64,000 bases of DNA from NCBI RefSeq assembly GCF_042648145.1, contig NZ_JBHRWV010000001.1, positions 124,001-188,000 on the forward strand, read 5' to 3'. This DNA is from Salinicoccus sesuvii (lineage in GTDB: Bacteria > Bacillota > Bacilli > Staphylococcales > Salinicoccaceae). Below are positions 1-7,570 of the stretch, in pieces (positions within the stretch are counted from its first letter, which is position 1; each line of letters starts with the position of its first letter). Below the pieces are notes generated by a model. That model had not been told where the DNA came from, did not search any database, and worked only from the letters and a program-made list of their open reading frames with translations. A program made the position numbers and the translations under genes.

Positions 1-744
1 TCGTTTGCCATGGATGACACGCTACAGGAGATGGTAACGAATGACGGTATTCCGAAGCTCCGTGCCTGGGTGCATCATCCATTCGTTATCCTTGGTTTGC
101 ATGATTCAAGACTGCCTTTTTTGAATGACGGGCTCGCACATCTTAGAAGTGAGGGGTTCAACTATATCGTCAGAAATAGCGGTGGACTCGGTGTTGTGCT
201 TGACGAAGGTGTACTAAACGTTTCACTCATCTTGCCCAAATCCGAAGCCGCTCAGATTGATGAAGGGTATGAACACATGCTTGAACTTGTCCGCATGACT
301 TTCCCTGATGCCGCTATTGATGCGGGTGAAATTGAGCACAGCTACTGTCCTGGTAGCTATGATCTCAGCATCGATGGGCGCAAGTTTGCAGGCATCTCCC
401 AGCGCAGAATCCGGCAGGGCGTAGCGGTTCAGATCTACCTCTGTATCACTGGGAGTGGGGCAAAGCGTGCAGAGCTCATGCGTAAATTCTACCACTTGAG
501 TAAAAATGACGCTGAAACGAAATTTTCCTATCCGGAAATCCATCCGGATGATATGGCATCGCTCAATGAACTGCTTGGCACAGAGTATACTGCCGAGTCG
601 GTGCTTGAACAGATGCTCGATATTATTAGGGAACGGGGGACCTTGTCACCGTTGCCTGAGATGAATCGTGAGACTAAAGAGCGCTATACGCATCATATCG
701 ACCGGATGAAGGTGCGTAACAGAGACATCCATCCGGACAATTGA
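1..744 (+). CDS. lipL: Octanoyl-[GcvH]:protein N-octanoyltransferase (LipL), 5' end outside window
   Basis: Cofactor-transferase family protein that moves octanoyl (or lipoyl) groups from GcvH to the E2 subunits of 2-oxoacid dehydrogenases in the cytosol. The reading frame is open at base 1 (Ser-Phe-Ala before the first Met at base 10), so this Met is internal and the true start lies upstream. The hallmark RNSGGLGVV block and the catalytic cysteine in YCPGSYDL (Cys codon 346-348) are present, followed by GRKFAGISQRR. Its position just upstream of a YwfO-type HD protein matches the Bacillus ywfL-ywfO neighbourhood. The amidotransfer cysteine motif separates LipL from LplA-type ligases, so I am fairly confident of the subfamily. 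Confidence 0.85.
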   Translation, partial: SFAMDDTLQEMVTNDGIPKLRAWVHHPFVILGLHDSRLPFLNDGLAHLRSEGFNYIVRNSGGLGVVLDEGVLNVSLILPKSEAAQIDEGYEHMLELVRMTFPDAAIDAGEIEHSYCPGSYDLSIDGRKFAGISQRRIRQGVAVQIYLCITGSGAKRAELMRKFYHLSKNDAETKFSYPEIHPDDMASLNELLGTEYTAESVLEQMLDIIRERGTLSPLPEMNRETKERYTHHIDRMKVRNRDIHPDN

Positions 745-750
745 AACGAG

Positions 751-785
751 TATTGAAGGCCATCCGATGAGGATGGCCTTCAATA
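751..785 (+). terminator. Strong hairpin after lipL, no T-tract
   Basis: Perfect 15-bp inverted repeat (751-765 with 771-785) with a 5-base loop, beginning seven bases after the lipL stop. It lacks a following T run, so it may be a weak terminator or an mRNA 3' stabilising hairpin. Confidence 0.55.
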
Positions 786-798
786 TGGAGCCATACGG

Positions 799-824
799 GT
801 TTAAACCTTTTGTAGAGGTGGAAT
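799..824 (+). promoter_or_regulatory. Candidate sigma-B-type promoter for the 69-aa acidic protein
   Basis: GTTTAA (799-804), a 14-base spacer and TGGAAT (819-824) match the sigma-B consensus GTTTAA-N12-15-GGGWAT at 11 of 12 positions. The implied transcript would start around 831, leaving only about 15 nt before the start codon, with the Shine-Dalgarno at its very 5' end. That is tight, so the call is tentative. Confidence 0.3.
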
Positions 825-845
825 ATACACAAAAAGGAGTGGATC

Positions 846-1055
846 ATGATGGCTGATGAAAAGAAGAATAGAATGACGACTAAAGAAGATGAAGCACAAC
901 TTAAAGATAGAGACGAACGTGGACCGGAAGGTGAAGTTAAAGAGGATGTCGCACCGGACAATCCCCCTGAACAAGCCAATAAGGAAGAAGCGGAAAGAGT
1001 AGAAGATGTACAGCAGCAGAAGGATGACAAGGAGCCGCTCGATAACGAAGACTGA
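846..1055 (+). CDS. Small, highly charged, probably disordered protein (hypothetical)
   Basis: A 69-residue protein (68 if the second ATG at 849 is used) made almost entirely of Asp, Glu, Lys, Arg, Gln and Pro, with no hydrophobic core, Cys or membrane segment. It is therefore expected to be intrinsically disordered. AAAAAGGAG at 831-839 is a good ribosome site, and the frame has its own upstream promoter-like sequence. I do not recognise a family. Small acidic hydrophilic proteins of this kind are often stress-induced in Firmicutes, and the sigma-B-like promoter would fit that, but the function is unknown. It sits alone between lipL and the HD hydrolase. Confidence 0.6.
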   Translation: MMADEKKNRMTTKEDEAQLKDRDERGPEGEVKEDVAPDNPPEQANKEEAERVEDVQQQKDDKEPLDNED

Positions 1056-1094
1056 TGTTTCCGAAATCCAGTACCTGTGCGGGGTTGCCTATCT

Positions 1095-1123
1095 TTGGTA
1101 GCCCTTATTTTTTATGATATTAT
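1095..1123 (+). promoter_or_regulatory. Candidate sigma-A promoter for the HD hydrolase gene
   Basis: TTGGTA (1095-1100), 17-base spacer, TATTAT (1118-1123). Transcription starting near 1130 leads directly into AGGGAGG (1131-1137), supporting the ATG at 1146 as the start. A TATAAT also overlaps at 1121-1126, but its -35 spacing is worse. Confidence 0.4.
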
Positions 1124-1145
1124 AATGGCAAGGGAGGCCACTCGG

Positions 1146-2447
1146 ATGACAATGGATGAATATGGGAAAAAACAGCTTGTAGAAGAAAAGGTCTTTAAAG
1201 ACCCGGTACACCGGTATATTCATGTGCGTGATCAAGTAATTTGGGATTTGATCAAGACGAAGGAGTTTCAGCGTTTGAGAAGAATCAAACAGCTGGGCAC
1301 ATTGTATCTGGCCTTTCATTCCGCTGAGCATTCAAGGTTCAATCACTCGCTCGGCGTATACGAAATTGTAAGGCGCATGGTCGTCAACTTCAAAGAGTTT
1401 AAAGAGTGGAATGATGACGATCGTCTCTTAGCTTTGGCTGCAGCCTTGCTTCACGATCTCGGGCATGGACCTTTCTCGCATTGTTTTGAAACAATATTTG
1501 ATACCGATCATGAAGAGTTTACACGCAAAATCATCCTTGGGAATACGGAAGTGAACGCGGTACTCAAGAAAGTGAGCATCGATTTCCCACTTGAAGTGGC
1601 GAAGGTGATTGATAAGACGCACGAAAACAAACTGGTCATCAGTATGATTTCAAGCCAGATTGATGCTGACCGGATGGATTATCTGCAAAGGGACTCTTAC
1701 TATACCGGTGTCAGCTACGGTAACTTTGACATGGAGCGTATACTTCGTGTGATGCGGCCTGGCAAGGAAGAGATCATCATCAAAGAAAGCGGCATGCATG
1801 CAGTCGAAGACTATTTGATGAGCCGCTATCAGATGTACTGGCAGATCTATTTCCATCCAGTCTCAAGAGGTGGCGAGGTGTTACTTGATCTCGCACTGAA
1901 ACGTGCTAAGTATCTCCATGAGGAAGGTTATGAGTTCAAGCAGGCGCCGAAATACTTCATCCCGTTCTTCACAGGCGACGTATCGGTCGATGATTATCTG
2001 CGTCTCGATGAGATGGTGGTCAACTTCTATCTACAGGAATGGATCCATGAAGATGATGAAATCTTAAGTGACTTGGCTCATCGCTTTGTCAACCGCGATC
2101 TTTTTAAGTATTTGCCATTCGACGGATCGGTCATTACGCTCTCGGAACTCGAGGCTTTGTTCAAGAAGGCTGGCATTCCGCCAGAATATTATTTCTTCAG
2201 TGATTCCTATTCGGATTTGCCGTACGACTACGATCGCCCAGGATCAAAAAGTAACAGAAGACCGATTCATTTGAAGCGTAACAATGGGGAATTGCGGGAA
2301 ATCAGCACACAGTCGGCCATTATCCACAGCATTACAGGCGTCCACCGGATGGATTCGAAACTCTACTATCCGAAGGAGAAAATTCTTCAGATAGAGGATC
2401 TCGAAGTCAAAGGCGAAATTATAAATCTACTTAACGAATTGGCATAG
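1146..2447 (+). CDS. ywfO: YwfO-type HD-domain phosphohydrolase
   Basis: A metal-dependent HD-superfamily hydrolase related to dNTP triphosphohydrolases (SAMHD1/dGTPase-like), cytosolic; the physiological substrate is not established here. The HD metal site is complete: His67 in SRFNHSLGV, His103-Asp104 in LLHDLGHGPFSH and Asp175 in DADRMDYL. I chose the ATG at 1146 (433 aa, the usual YwfO length) over an upstream GTG at 1077, because AGGGAGG lies 8 bases before it and the promoter would fall inside the longer version. The ywhD start follows 12 bases after the stop, so the two are probably co-transcribed. Confidence 0.85.
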   Translation: MTMDEYGKKQLVEEKVFKDPVHRYIHVRDQVIWDLIKTKEFQRLRRIKQLGTLYLAFHSAEHSRFNHSLGVYEIVRRMVVNFKEFKEWNDDDRLLALAAALLHDLGHGPFSHCFETIFDTDHEEFTRKIILGNTEVNAVLKKVSIDFPLEVAKVIDKTHENKLVISMISSQIDADRMDYLQRDSYYTGVSYGNFDMERILRVMRPGKEEIIIKESGMHAVEDYLMSRYQMYWQIYFHPVSRGGEVLLDLALKRAKYLHEEGYEFKQAPKYFIPFFTGDVSVDDYLRLDEMVVNFYLQEWIHEDDEILSDLAHRFVNRDLFKYLPFDGSVITLSELEALFKKAGIPPEYYFFSDSYSDLPYDYDRPGSKSNRRPIHLKRNNGELREISTQSAIIHSITGVHRMDSKLYYPKEKILQIEDLEVKGEIINLLNELA

Positions 2448-2459
2448 GAGTATGATAAT

Positions 2460-2984
2460 ATGACGAACGACTCTAACGGTAAGAAGCCGGGGTTCAAATT
2501 CAATATCATTAACAATGATCCGCTCGACGGACATAAGGGGCAGAATATCGGTTCGATCAGCCTCGAGAATGTGGCGCCGGTTTATGTAGCGGTCGACACC
2601 CAAGAAGTGTTCATAGATATGGGAGGCTTGCATGCGCGTGCTGAAGTCGAAAGGCGCGTCAAGTGGGTCACTGACAAATCTGAAGTCGAGGGCGAAGATG
2701 CGAAATCCTATTGGCTTGTATGGGTGACGGTTGAGCGTCTTAAAACAGGTCCCGTCTATAGCGGCGTAGCTGCCTGTTTTGAAATGGTCAATCGTACAAA
2801 GCGACGCGGCTACAAACTCATGCCTGAGCATGTCAATATGATGGACCGTTCCATGAAGGGTAAAATCGATCTCAATGAAATGGATTCAGAAAGCCGTTCC
2901 TCTCTGAAATCGTTCCTCCAATCCCACAATAAAGAGATATGGGAGAACTCGACTGCACTGCAAGCAGAGATGAAGGATGACTAA
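2460..2984 (+). CDS. ywhD: YwhD family protein (conserved Bacillales, unknown function)
   Basis: 174 aa, the usual length of the YwhD family, which is widely conserved in Bacillales and lacks a defined function. The sequence begins with a polar N-terminus (NDSNGKKPGFKFNIIN), then a beta-rich middle with KSYWLVWVTVER and a charged C-terminal helix. There is no signal peptide or membrane segment. TAGGAG at 2445-2450 overlaps the end of ywfO and gives a normal spacing to the ATG. It is the distal gene of the small ywfO-ywhD unit. Confidence 0.75.
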   Translation: MTNDSNGKKPGFKFNIINNDPLDGHKGQNIGSISLENVAPVYVAVDTQEVFIDMGGLHARAEVERRVKWVTDKSEVEGEDAKSYWLVWVTVERLKTGPVYSGVAACFEMVNRTKRRGYKLMPEHVNMMDRSMKGKIDLNEMDSESRSSLKSFLQSHNKEIWENSTALQAEMKDD

Positions 2985-3017
2985 ATGTGACGGTATTGTG
3001 TCAAAGCCCGAAAACGA

Positions 3018-3046
3018 TTGCAGATTGTATGCTCGGAATATAAAAT
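3018..3046 (+). promoter_or_regulatory. Candidate sigma-A promoter upstream of the mgtE leader
   Basis: TTGCAG (3018-3023), exactly 17 bases, TAAAAT (3041-3046). The predicted start (about 3053) lies inside the dyad at 3051-3073 and upstream of a full intrinsic terminator, so this promoter would drive a leader RNA that must read through the terminator to reach mgtE. Confidence 0.45.
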
Positions 3047-3050
3047 AAAG

Positions 3051-3073
3051 CTAGTTATACATGGTATAACTAG
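3051..3073. promoter_or_regulatory. Perfect 10-bp inverted repeat at the predicted mgtE transcription start
   Basis: CTAGTTATAC and GTATAACTAG flank the triplet ATG. Placed over the predicted +1 and 6 bases before a terminator stem, it could be a repressor operator or a 5' RNA hairpin. It does not resemble an M-box magnesium riboswitch. Confidence 0.5.
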
Positions 3074-3079
3074 GACACG

Positions 3080-3112
3080 GTGGCCAGGAGAGATCCTGGT
3101 CACTTTTTTTTA
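3080..3112 (+). terminator. Intrinsic terminator between ywhD and mgtE
   Basis: GTGGCCAGGA (3080-3089) pairs with TCCTGGTCAC (3094-3103) around a GAGA loop, followed by nine T. It may end the ywfO-ywhD transcript, attenuate an mgtE leader, or both. Confidence 0.85.
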
Positions 3113-3137
3113 TTTAATATGTCTATTTCGGGGGTAT
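3112..3137 (+). promoter_or_regulatory. Candidate sigma-B-type promoter for mgtE
   Basis: ATTTAA (3112-3117), 14 bases, GGGTAT (3132-3137): 11 of 12 matches to GTTTAA-N12-15-GGGWAT with a perfect -10. It lies just after the terminator and would give a short leader of about 28 nt before the mgtE start. Confidence 0.35.
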
Positions 3138-3171
3138 TGTCACTATACAGAACAGCCAAGGAGGAGCAGAA

Positions 3172-4527
3172 ATGAAAGAAGTCAAGAATCGACTGGATAG
3201 GGAAACCTTAGAAAGTTGGAAAAGCAAGCTGGACATGGATGCTTCTACCTTTATCACTGCATATTCCAATCTACATAGCAATGAGCAGTACCAGGTACTT
3301 AGGTCTTTTGATACTGACAGGCAAAGGAAAGTGTTCAGTCTAATCCCGCCTGAGATGACTGCTCAAGTGTTCAAATGGTTTTCACGGGATGAACAGGTGC
3401 GTCTTTATCGCGAAATGGATGAAGCCTATCGTATTCGCATGCTCGACCGGTTGGCTTCTGATGATGTCAGACGTTTTATCGAACCGATGGAGAGTACGGA
3501 GCAGAATGATATTCTAGAGCGTATGGATGCAAGCAAACGCAAGCATATGCAGGAGCTTCTCGCCTATCCATCCTATAGTGCAGGCAGCATCATGAGGAAG
3601 GAATTCATAATGGCAGCTCCGGAAGCCGATGTAGCGGAGGCAATCCAAAAACTGCGCGAACATACAGACACATATGAAGCGGTCTACTTCATCTATATCG
3701 TTGATAGAGATCATGCATTCGTTGGACTAGTATCCCTACGCAATCTGCTCATGGCAGAACATTCCACAAAACTGATGGACATATGCGATACAAATATACG
3801 CACGGTACCGGCAGACATGGATCAGGAAGAAGTGGCACATATCATTCAGGATTATGATGTCATCTCGGTGCCGGTAGTGGGAACAAATAATGAGCTTCTC
3901 GGCATCATAACAGTCGATGATATCATCGACGTCATTGAGTTTGAAGCAACTGAAGACGTTGGTGAGCTGACGGCATCGAGAGGGACGACTGACATGAATC
4001 TTTCGTCTTTTAAGGCAGCACGTAAGCGAGCACCTTGGATTATGCTGCTGATGTTTCTTGGCCTCATTACGGCAAATGTTATTGGCGCGTTCGAGGAAAC
4101 ACTGGAGTCTGTCGTCCTCCTTTCCTTCTTCATCCCGCTTGTTATGGACGCCGCGGGTAATACGGGAACGCAGTCCCTTGCGGTGATGGTACGGACGATT
4201 TCGACTGGTGAATACCAGAAACACGGCCTCTGGCGCACACTGATGCGCGAGTTTGGCACCGGTGTGCTGGTTGGTCTCTCGAGTGCGATTGTTATCGTCG
4301 TTTTGATCATGCTGATCTACCAGGAGGCATGGCTGGCATTTGTAGTGGGTGCGTCTCTTTTGCTGACGCTCAGCTTTTCAACAGTAATCGGCAGCATCCT
4401 TCCAATCATCATCAACAAGCTTAAGATAGATCCCGCCGTAGCCAGTGGTCCCTTCATCACCACACTGAATGACATCATTGGTCTGACCATCTACTTCACG
4501 ATTGCGACAACACTCCTTCAGATATAG
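3172..4527 (+). CDS. mgtE: Magnesium transporter MgtE
   Basis: Mg2+ channel of the plasma membrane whose gating is controlled by intracellular Mg2+ bound to its cytosolic domains. Domain order: N-terminal superhelical domain (about residues 1-130), paired CBS domains (about 135-255, ending in LLGIITVDDIIDVIEFE), then five membrane segments from about residue 285. The pore signature appears as PLVMDAAGNTGTQS. Length (451 aa) is normal and AAGGAGG sits 7 bases before the ATG. It is preceded by an elaborate leader (promoter, dyad, terminator and a second promoter-like element), suggesting regulation by ion status or stress. Confidence 0.93.
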   Translation: MKEVKNRLDRETLESWKSKLDMDASTFITAYSNLHSNEQYQVLRSFDTDRQRKVFSLIPPEMTAQVFKWFSRDEQVRLYREMDEAYRIRMLDRLASDDVRRFIEPMESTEQNDILERMDASKRKHMQELLAYPSYSAGSIMRKEFIMAAPEADVAEAIQKLREHTDTYEAVYFIYIVDRDHAFVGLVSLRNLLMAEHSTKLMDICDTNIRTVPADMDQEEVAHIIQDYDVISVPVVGTNNELLGIITVDDIIDVIEFEATEDVGELTASRGTTDMNLSSFKAARKRAPWIMLLMFLGLITANVIGAFEETLESVVLLSFFIPLVMDAAGNTGTQSLAVMVRTISTGEYQKHGLWRTLMREFGTGVLVGLSSAIVIVVLIMLIYQEAWLAFVVGASLLLTLSFSTVIGSILPIIINKLKIDPAVASGPFITTLNDIIGLTIYFTIATTLLQI

Positions 4528-4544
4528 TCTAGACCTTTGACGTA

Positions 4545-4553
4545 TGTTATAAT
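4545..4553 (+). promoter_or_regulatory. Extended -10 promoter for ywiB-argS
   Basis: TGTTATAAT (TG-n-TATAAT), with a consensus -10 at 4548-4553 and no good -35. It lies 24 bases before the ywiB start. Confidence 0.45.
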
Positions 4554-4576
4554 CTATCTTACTTGAAGGTGATAAA

Positions 4577-4975
4577 ATGGAGAATAATGAAGCAGTATAC
4601 AAGATCAATCAAGTTGTCGATATGGCAGGCGATAGAAAACGTTATGAGCAGACGGTCAATGCTGAAGTGATTGATCGCAATGATCGCTACCTTCGCTATA
4701 CTGAACAGCTCGATGAATACGAGATTGATGTGGTCGTCCGCGTCGGGGTGGACTACATCAAAATTCAGCGTCGGGGAATCATCAACATGAATTTTCATTT
4801 CCGGCAGGGAGAGACGACGGACACTTATTACGAGTCTCCGGCAGGAAAACACCACTTTCGTATCATGACCACAGCACTGGATATTGATGGGTCTGAAATT
4901 GATATCCACTACGAGCTGTACGACCTGGACGGCAAACTTGGCGACTATCACTATAAAATCAGGAAAGTAGGGTAA
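4577..4975 (+). CDS. ywiB: DUF1934 (YwiB) family protein
   Basis: 132-residue soluble protein with the lipocalin/YwiB-like beta-rich pattern of DUF1934 (repeated alternating hydrophobic strands such as EIDVVVRVGVDYIKIQRRG). DUF1934 genes lie immediately upstream of argS across Bacillales, as here, where the TAA is followed 3 bases later by the argS ATG. The function of the family is unknown. A GAAGGTGAT ribosome site lies just before the ATG. Confidence 0.75.
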   Translation: MENNEAVYKINQVVDMAGDRKRYEQTVNAEVIDRNDRYLRYTEQLDEYEIDVVVRVGVDYIKIQRRGIINMNFHFRQGETTDTYYESPAGKHHFRIMTTALDIDGSEIDIHYELYDLDGKLGDYHYKIRKVG

Positions 4976-4978
4976 TTG

Positions 4979-6625
4979 ATGGATTTGAGGGAGCAGCTGA
5001 AAACAGCAATTGAAGCAGCAGTTAAAAATACCGGCCTGGTGGAGATCGTACCACCGGTCAAAGTGGAAGTACCGAAGGAGAAGGCGAACGGGGATTTTTC
5101 AACCAATATTGCCATGGTGCTTACAAAAGAAGCAAAGCGCAACCCAAGAGAGATTGCACAGGCGGTCATCGATCATCTCGATCACGGTGCAGCGAGTGTA
5201 AAGTCTGCTGAGATTGCAGGGCCTGGCTTCATCAATTTCACGATGGACGAAGCCTCTTTGACGAATATTATCCGCAGAGTGCTTGAGGAGAAGGGTCGCT
5301 ACGGCAGTACAACAGTCGAGCATCCAGAAAAAGTACTGATCGAGTATGTCAGTGCCAATCCAACAGGCGACCTCCACATCGGACACGCAAGGAATGCGAG
5401 TGTCGGGGATACACTGGCGAACGTCATGGCTTTTGCGGGGTATGACGTTACACGTGAATACTATATCAATGATGCCGGTAATCAGATCGAGAACTTGGCC
5501 CTGTCCATCGAAGCACGTTATCTCGAAGCACTCGGTCAGGAGCTCTACATGCCTGAAGACGGCTATATGGGCAAGGATATCCAAGTCATCGGCGAAAGAC
5601 TCGCAAAAGAGTCACCTGAGCTGCTCGATACTTCCAAAGAGGATCGCGTAAAAATGTTCCGTCAGATGGGTGTCGATTTTGAAATGGAGAAGCTGAAGCA
5701 AGATCTTTACGATTTCAATGTTCATTTCGACAACTGGTTCAGTGAAACAAGCCTCTACGAGAAGAATGAGATCACCAAAGCGCTCGAGAAGATGACCGAG
5801 AACGGCTATACGTATGAAGCGGATGGTGCCTTGTGGCTGAGAACCACTGATTTCGGTGACGATAAGGACCGCGTCCTCAGGAAGCAGGACGGAACGTACA
5901 CGTATCTCATGCCGGATGTGGCTTATCACTTTGATAAGGTTGGGCGTGGCTATGATAAGCTGATCAACTTGTTTGGTGCAGATCACCACGGCTATATCAA
6001 GCGTCTGAAAGGCGCGCTCGGTGCACTCGGCGAATCACCGGAACTTCTAGAGATCCAGATCATGCAGATGGTGCGCCTCATCGAAAACGGTGAAGAGGTC
6101 AAAATGAGCAAACGTACAGGAAAGGCCATCACGTTGCGCGATATCATCGACATGATCGGTGTCGACGCCAGCCGCTACTTTCTTGCGATGCGCAGCGCGG
6201 ATACGCATTTCGATTTTGACCTTGAGCTTGCGAAATCCGAATCGAGCGACAACCCTGTTTACTACGCGCAGTATGCCCATGCACGCATCTGCTCCATCTT
6301 GCGCCAAGCGAAGAATTCCGGCTACACGCTTGATAAGGATGCAGATCTCGATGCCATCGTCCACACCCAGGCGTTAGAACTGTTGAAGAAGCTTGCTGAC
6401 TTCTCAAACGTCGTAAAGAGTGCAGCAGAGAACCGTGCGACACACCGCATTCCGAACTATATTCAGGAACTCGCTGCGGCGTTCCACAAATTCTACAATG
6501 CAGATAAAGTACTGACAGATGATGCAGCCAAAACGGCAGCCTACCTGCTCATGATCGAAGCAGTCAGACAGACCCTTGAAAATGCGCTCGGTCTGATTGG
6601 CGTCTCTGCTCCGGAACAAATGTAG
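4979..6625 (+). CDS. argS: Arginyl-tRNA synthetase
   Basis: Class I aminoacyl-tRNA synthetase charging tRNA-Arg with arginine. The HIGH motif is in NPTGDLHIGHARN and the KMSKS counterpart is KMSKRTGKA. The N-terminal tRNA-recognition (Add-1) domain and C-terminal DALR domain frame the catalytic core. I start at the ATG at 4979 (548 aa) and not at the in-frame TTG one codon upstream. The ribosome site is inside the end of ywiB, so translation of the two genes is probably coupled. Confidence 0.96.
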   Translation: MDLREQLKTAIEAAVKNTGLVEIVPPVKVEVPKEKANGDFSTNIAMVLTKEAKRNPREIAQAVIDHLDHGAASVKSAEIAGPGFINFTMDEASLTNIIRRVLEEKGRYGSTTVEHPEKVLIEYVSANPTGDLHIGHARNASVGDTLANVMAFAGYDVTREYYINDAGNQIENLALSIEARYLEALGQELYMPEDGYMGKDIQVIGERLAKESPELLDTSKEDRVKMFRQMGVDFEMEKLKQDLYDFNVHFDNWFSETSLYEKNEITKALEKMTENGYTYEADGALWLRTTDFGDDKDRVLRKQDGTYTYLMPDVAYHFDKVGRGYDKLINLFGADHHGYIKRLKGALGALGESPELLEIQIMQMVRLIENGEEVKMSKRTGKAITLRDIIDMIGVDASRYFLAMRSADTHFDFDLELAKSESSDNPVYYAQYAHARICSILRQAKNSGYTLDKDADLDAIVHTQALELLKKLADFSNVVKSAAENRATHRIPNYIQELAAAFHKFYNADKVLTDDAAKTAAYLLMIEAVRQTLENALGLIGVSAPEQM

Positions 6626-6632
6626 TCCACAG

Positions 6633-6656
6633 CCCCTGCCTGATGGTGGGGGTTTT
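6633..6656 (+). terminator. Terminator after argS
   Basis: CCCCTGCC pairs with GGTGGGGG (two G-T pairs) around TGAT, followed by TTTT. It begins 8 bases after the argS stop. Confidence 0.65.
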
Positions 6657-6694
6657 ACATATCTAGATATAAAACAACTAAGGAAGTGACAGAT

Positions 6695-7570
6695 ATGAAC
6701 AACAGATATGGCGTGTTTATCCTAGCTCTTCTGTTTATAATGACCGGATGTAATTCAGTGGAAGAAGGTGTTGAGAACACTCCATTTGAAGCTCAGCGCA
6801 TCGTCTCCCTCATTCCGAGCAATACAGAAATTGCTGTAGAAATGGGGCTTGAGCATAAACTGGTTGCTGTAACGACAGAAGATGACTATCCGGAATCGAT
6901 TGTAGATAATACCGACCTGACTCGGTTGAATGCGTTCGAACTGGACGAGGAAACCCTTATCAGTTTGGAACCCACGCATATTCTGGCCCATGAATCCGCA
7001 GCTTCTGTCTACGGGGATACAATGGACCGGGTTGCTGAAGCCACTGATGCTCAAGTGCTCATCGTTACTGATGCACAATCCATTGAAGGCATCTACCAGT
7101 CGATTTCAGATATCGGTGAGTTTCTAAATGAAAGAACATCTGCTCAAAGGCTGAATGAAAGCATTGAACGCGACATCAACATCCAAAGTACCATTTTCGA
7201 AGACCGCGATGAATCATTGAACGCCTTCGTTCATATTTCGCCACCTCCTGAACTCTATACTGCAGGTGGGAATACGTTCATCACGGATGCCCTATCAAAA
7301 ATCCATATCGATAACGCCTTTAGCGATTTAGAAGGCTACCCAGCAGTCAGCGCAGAAGACGTCGTCGAACGCAATCCAGATAAGCTGATCTCTATCATGG
7401 GGATGGAGGATGACGCTCTTGCAGAATCTGTGGAAAACACATCCGGATTTTCTGAACTTGCCATCAGTGAAACGGAGAATCAGTGCAACATAGCGCCAGA
7501 ACTGCTGTCACGCCCCGGTCCTAGAATTGGCGAGGGACTGAAGGCAGTTGGACGCTGTGCCTATGAGTAG
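6695..7570 (+). CDS. BtuF-like substrate-binding lipoprotein (cobalamin/metal-chelate ABC importer)
   Basis: Extracytoplasmic binding protein of the helical-backbone metal-receptor family (BtuF/FepB type), anchored by lipid. The signal peptide ends in a lipobox with Cys19 (FIMTGC). The mature part shows the family pattern: RIVSLIPSNTEI at the start of the first lobe, LEPTHILAHE at its end, and RPGPRIGEGLKAV at the C-terminus. The ATG at 6695 is used (291 aa) because AAGGAAG is 8 bases upstream. The next gene, its permease, overlaps the stop codon. The ligand is probably a corrinoid or siderophore and cannot be fixed from sequence. No ATPase gene follows. Confidence 0.8.
   Translation: MNNRYGVFILALLFIMTGCNSVEEGVENTPFEAQRIVSLIPSNTEIAVEMGLEHKLVAVTTEDDYPESIVDNTDLTRLNAFELDEETLISLEPTHILAHESAASVYGDTMDRVAEATDAQVLIVTDAQSIEGIYQSISDIGEFLNERTSAQRLNESIERDINIQSTIFEDRDESLNAFVHISPPPELYTAGGNTFITDALSKIHIDNAFSDLEGYPAVSAEDVVERNPDKLISIMGMEDDALAESVENTSGFSELAISETENQCNIAPELLSRPGPRIGEGLKAVGRCAYE

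Noticed and set aside
1077..1145. GTG-initiated N-terminal extension of the HD hydrolase
   Set aside because: It would place the predicted promoter inside the coding sequence; the ATG at 1146 has a strong ribosome site and gives the normal family length.
2985..3171. M-box magnesium riboswitch before mgtE
   Set aside because: The region is too short and I do not see the conserved M-box core; only a dyad and a terminator are present.
3018..3200. 60-aa reading frame upstream of mgtE
   Set aside because: Runs through the promoter, dyad and terminator and overlaps the mgtE start; no ribosome site.
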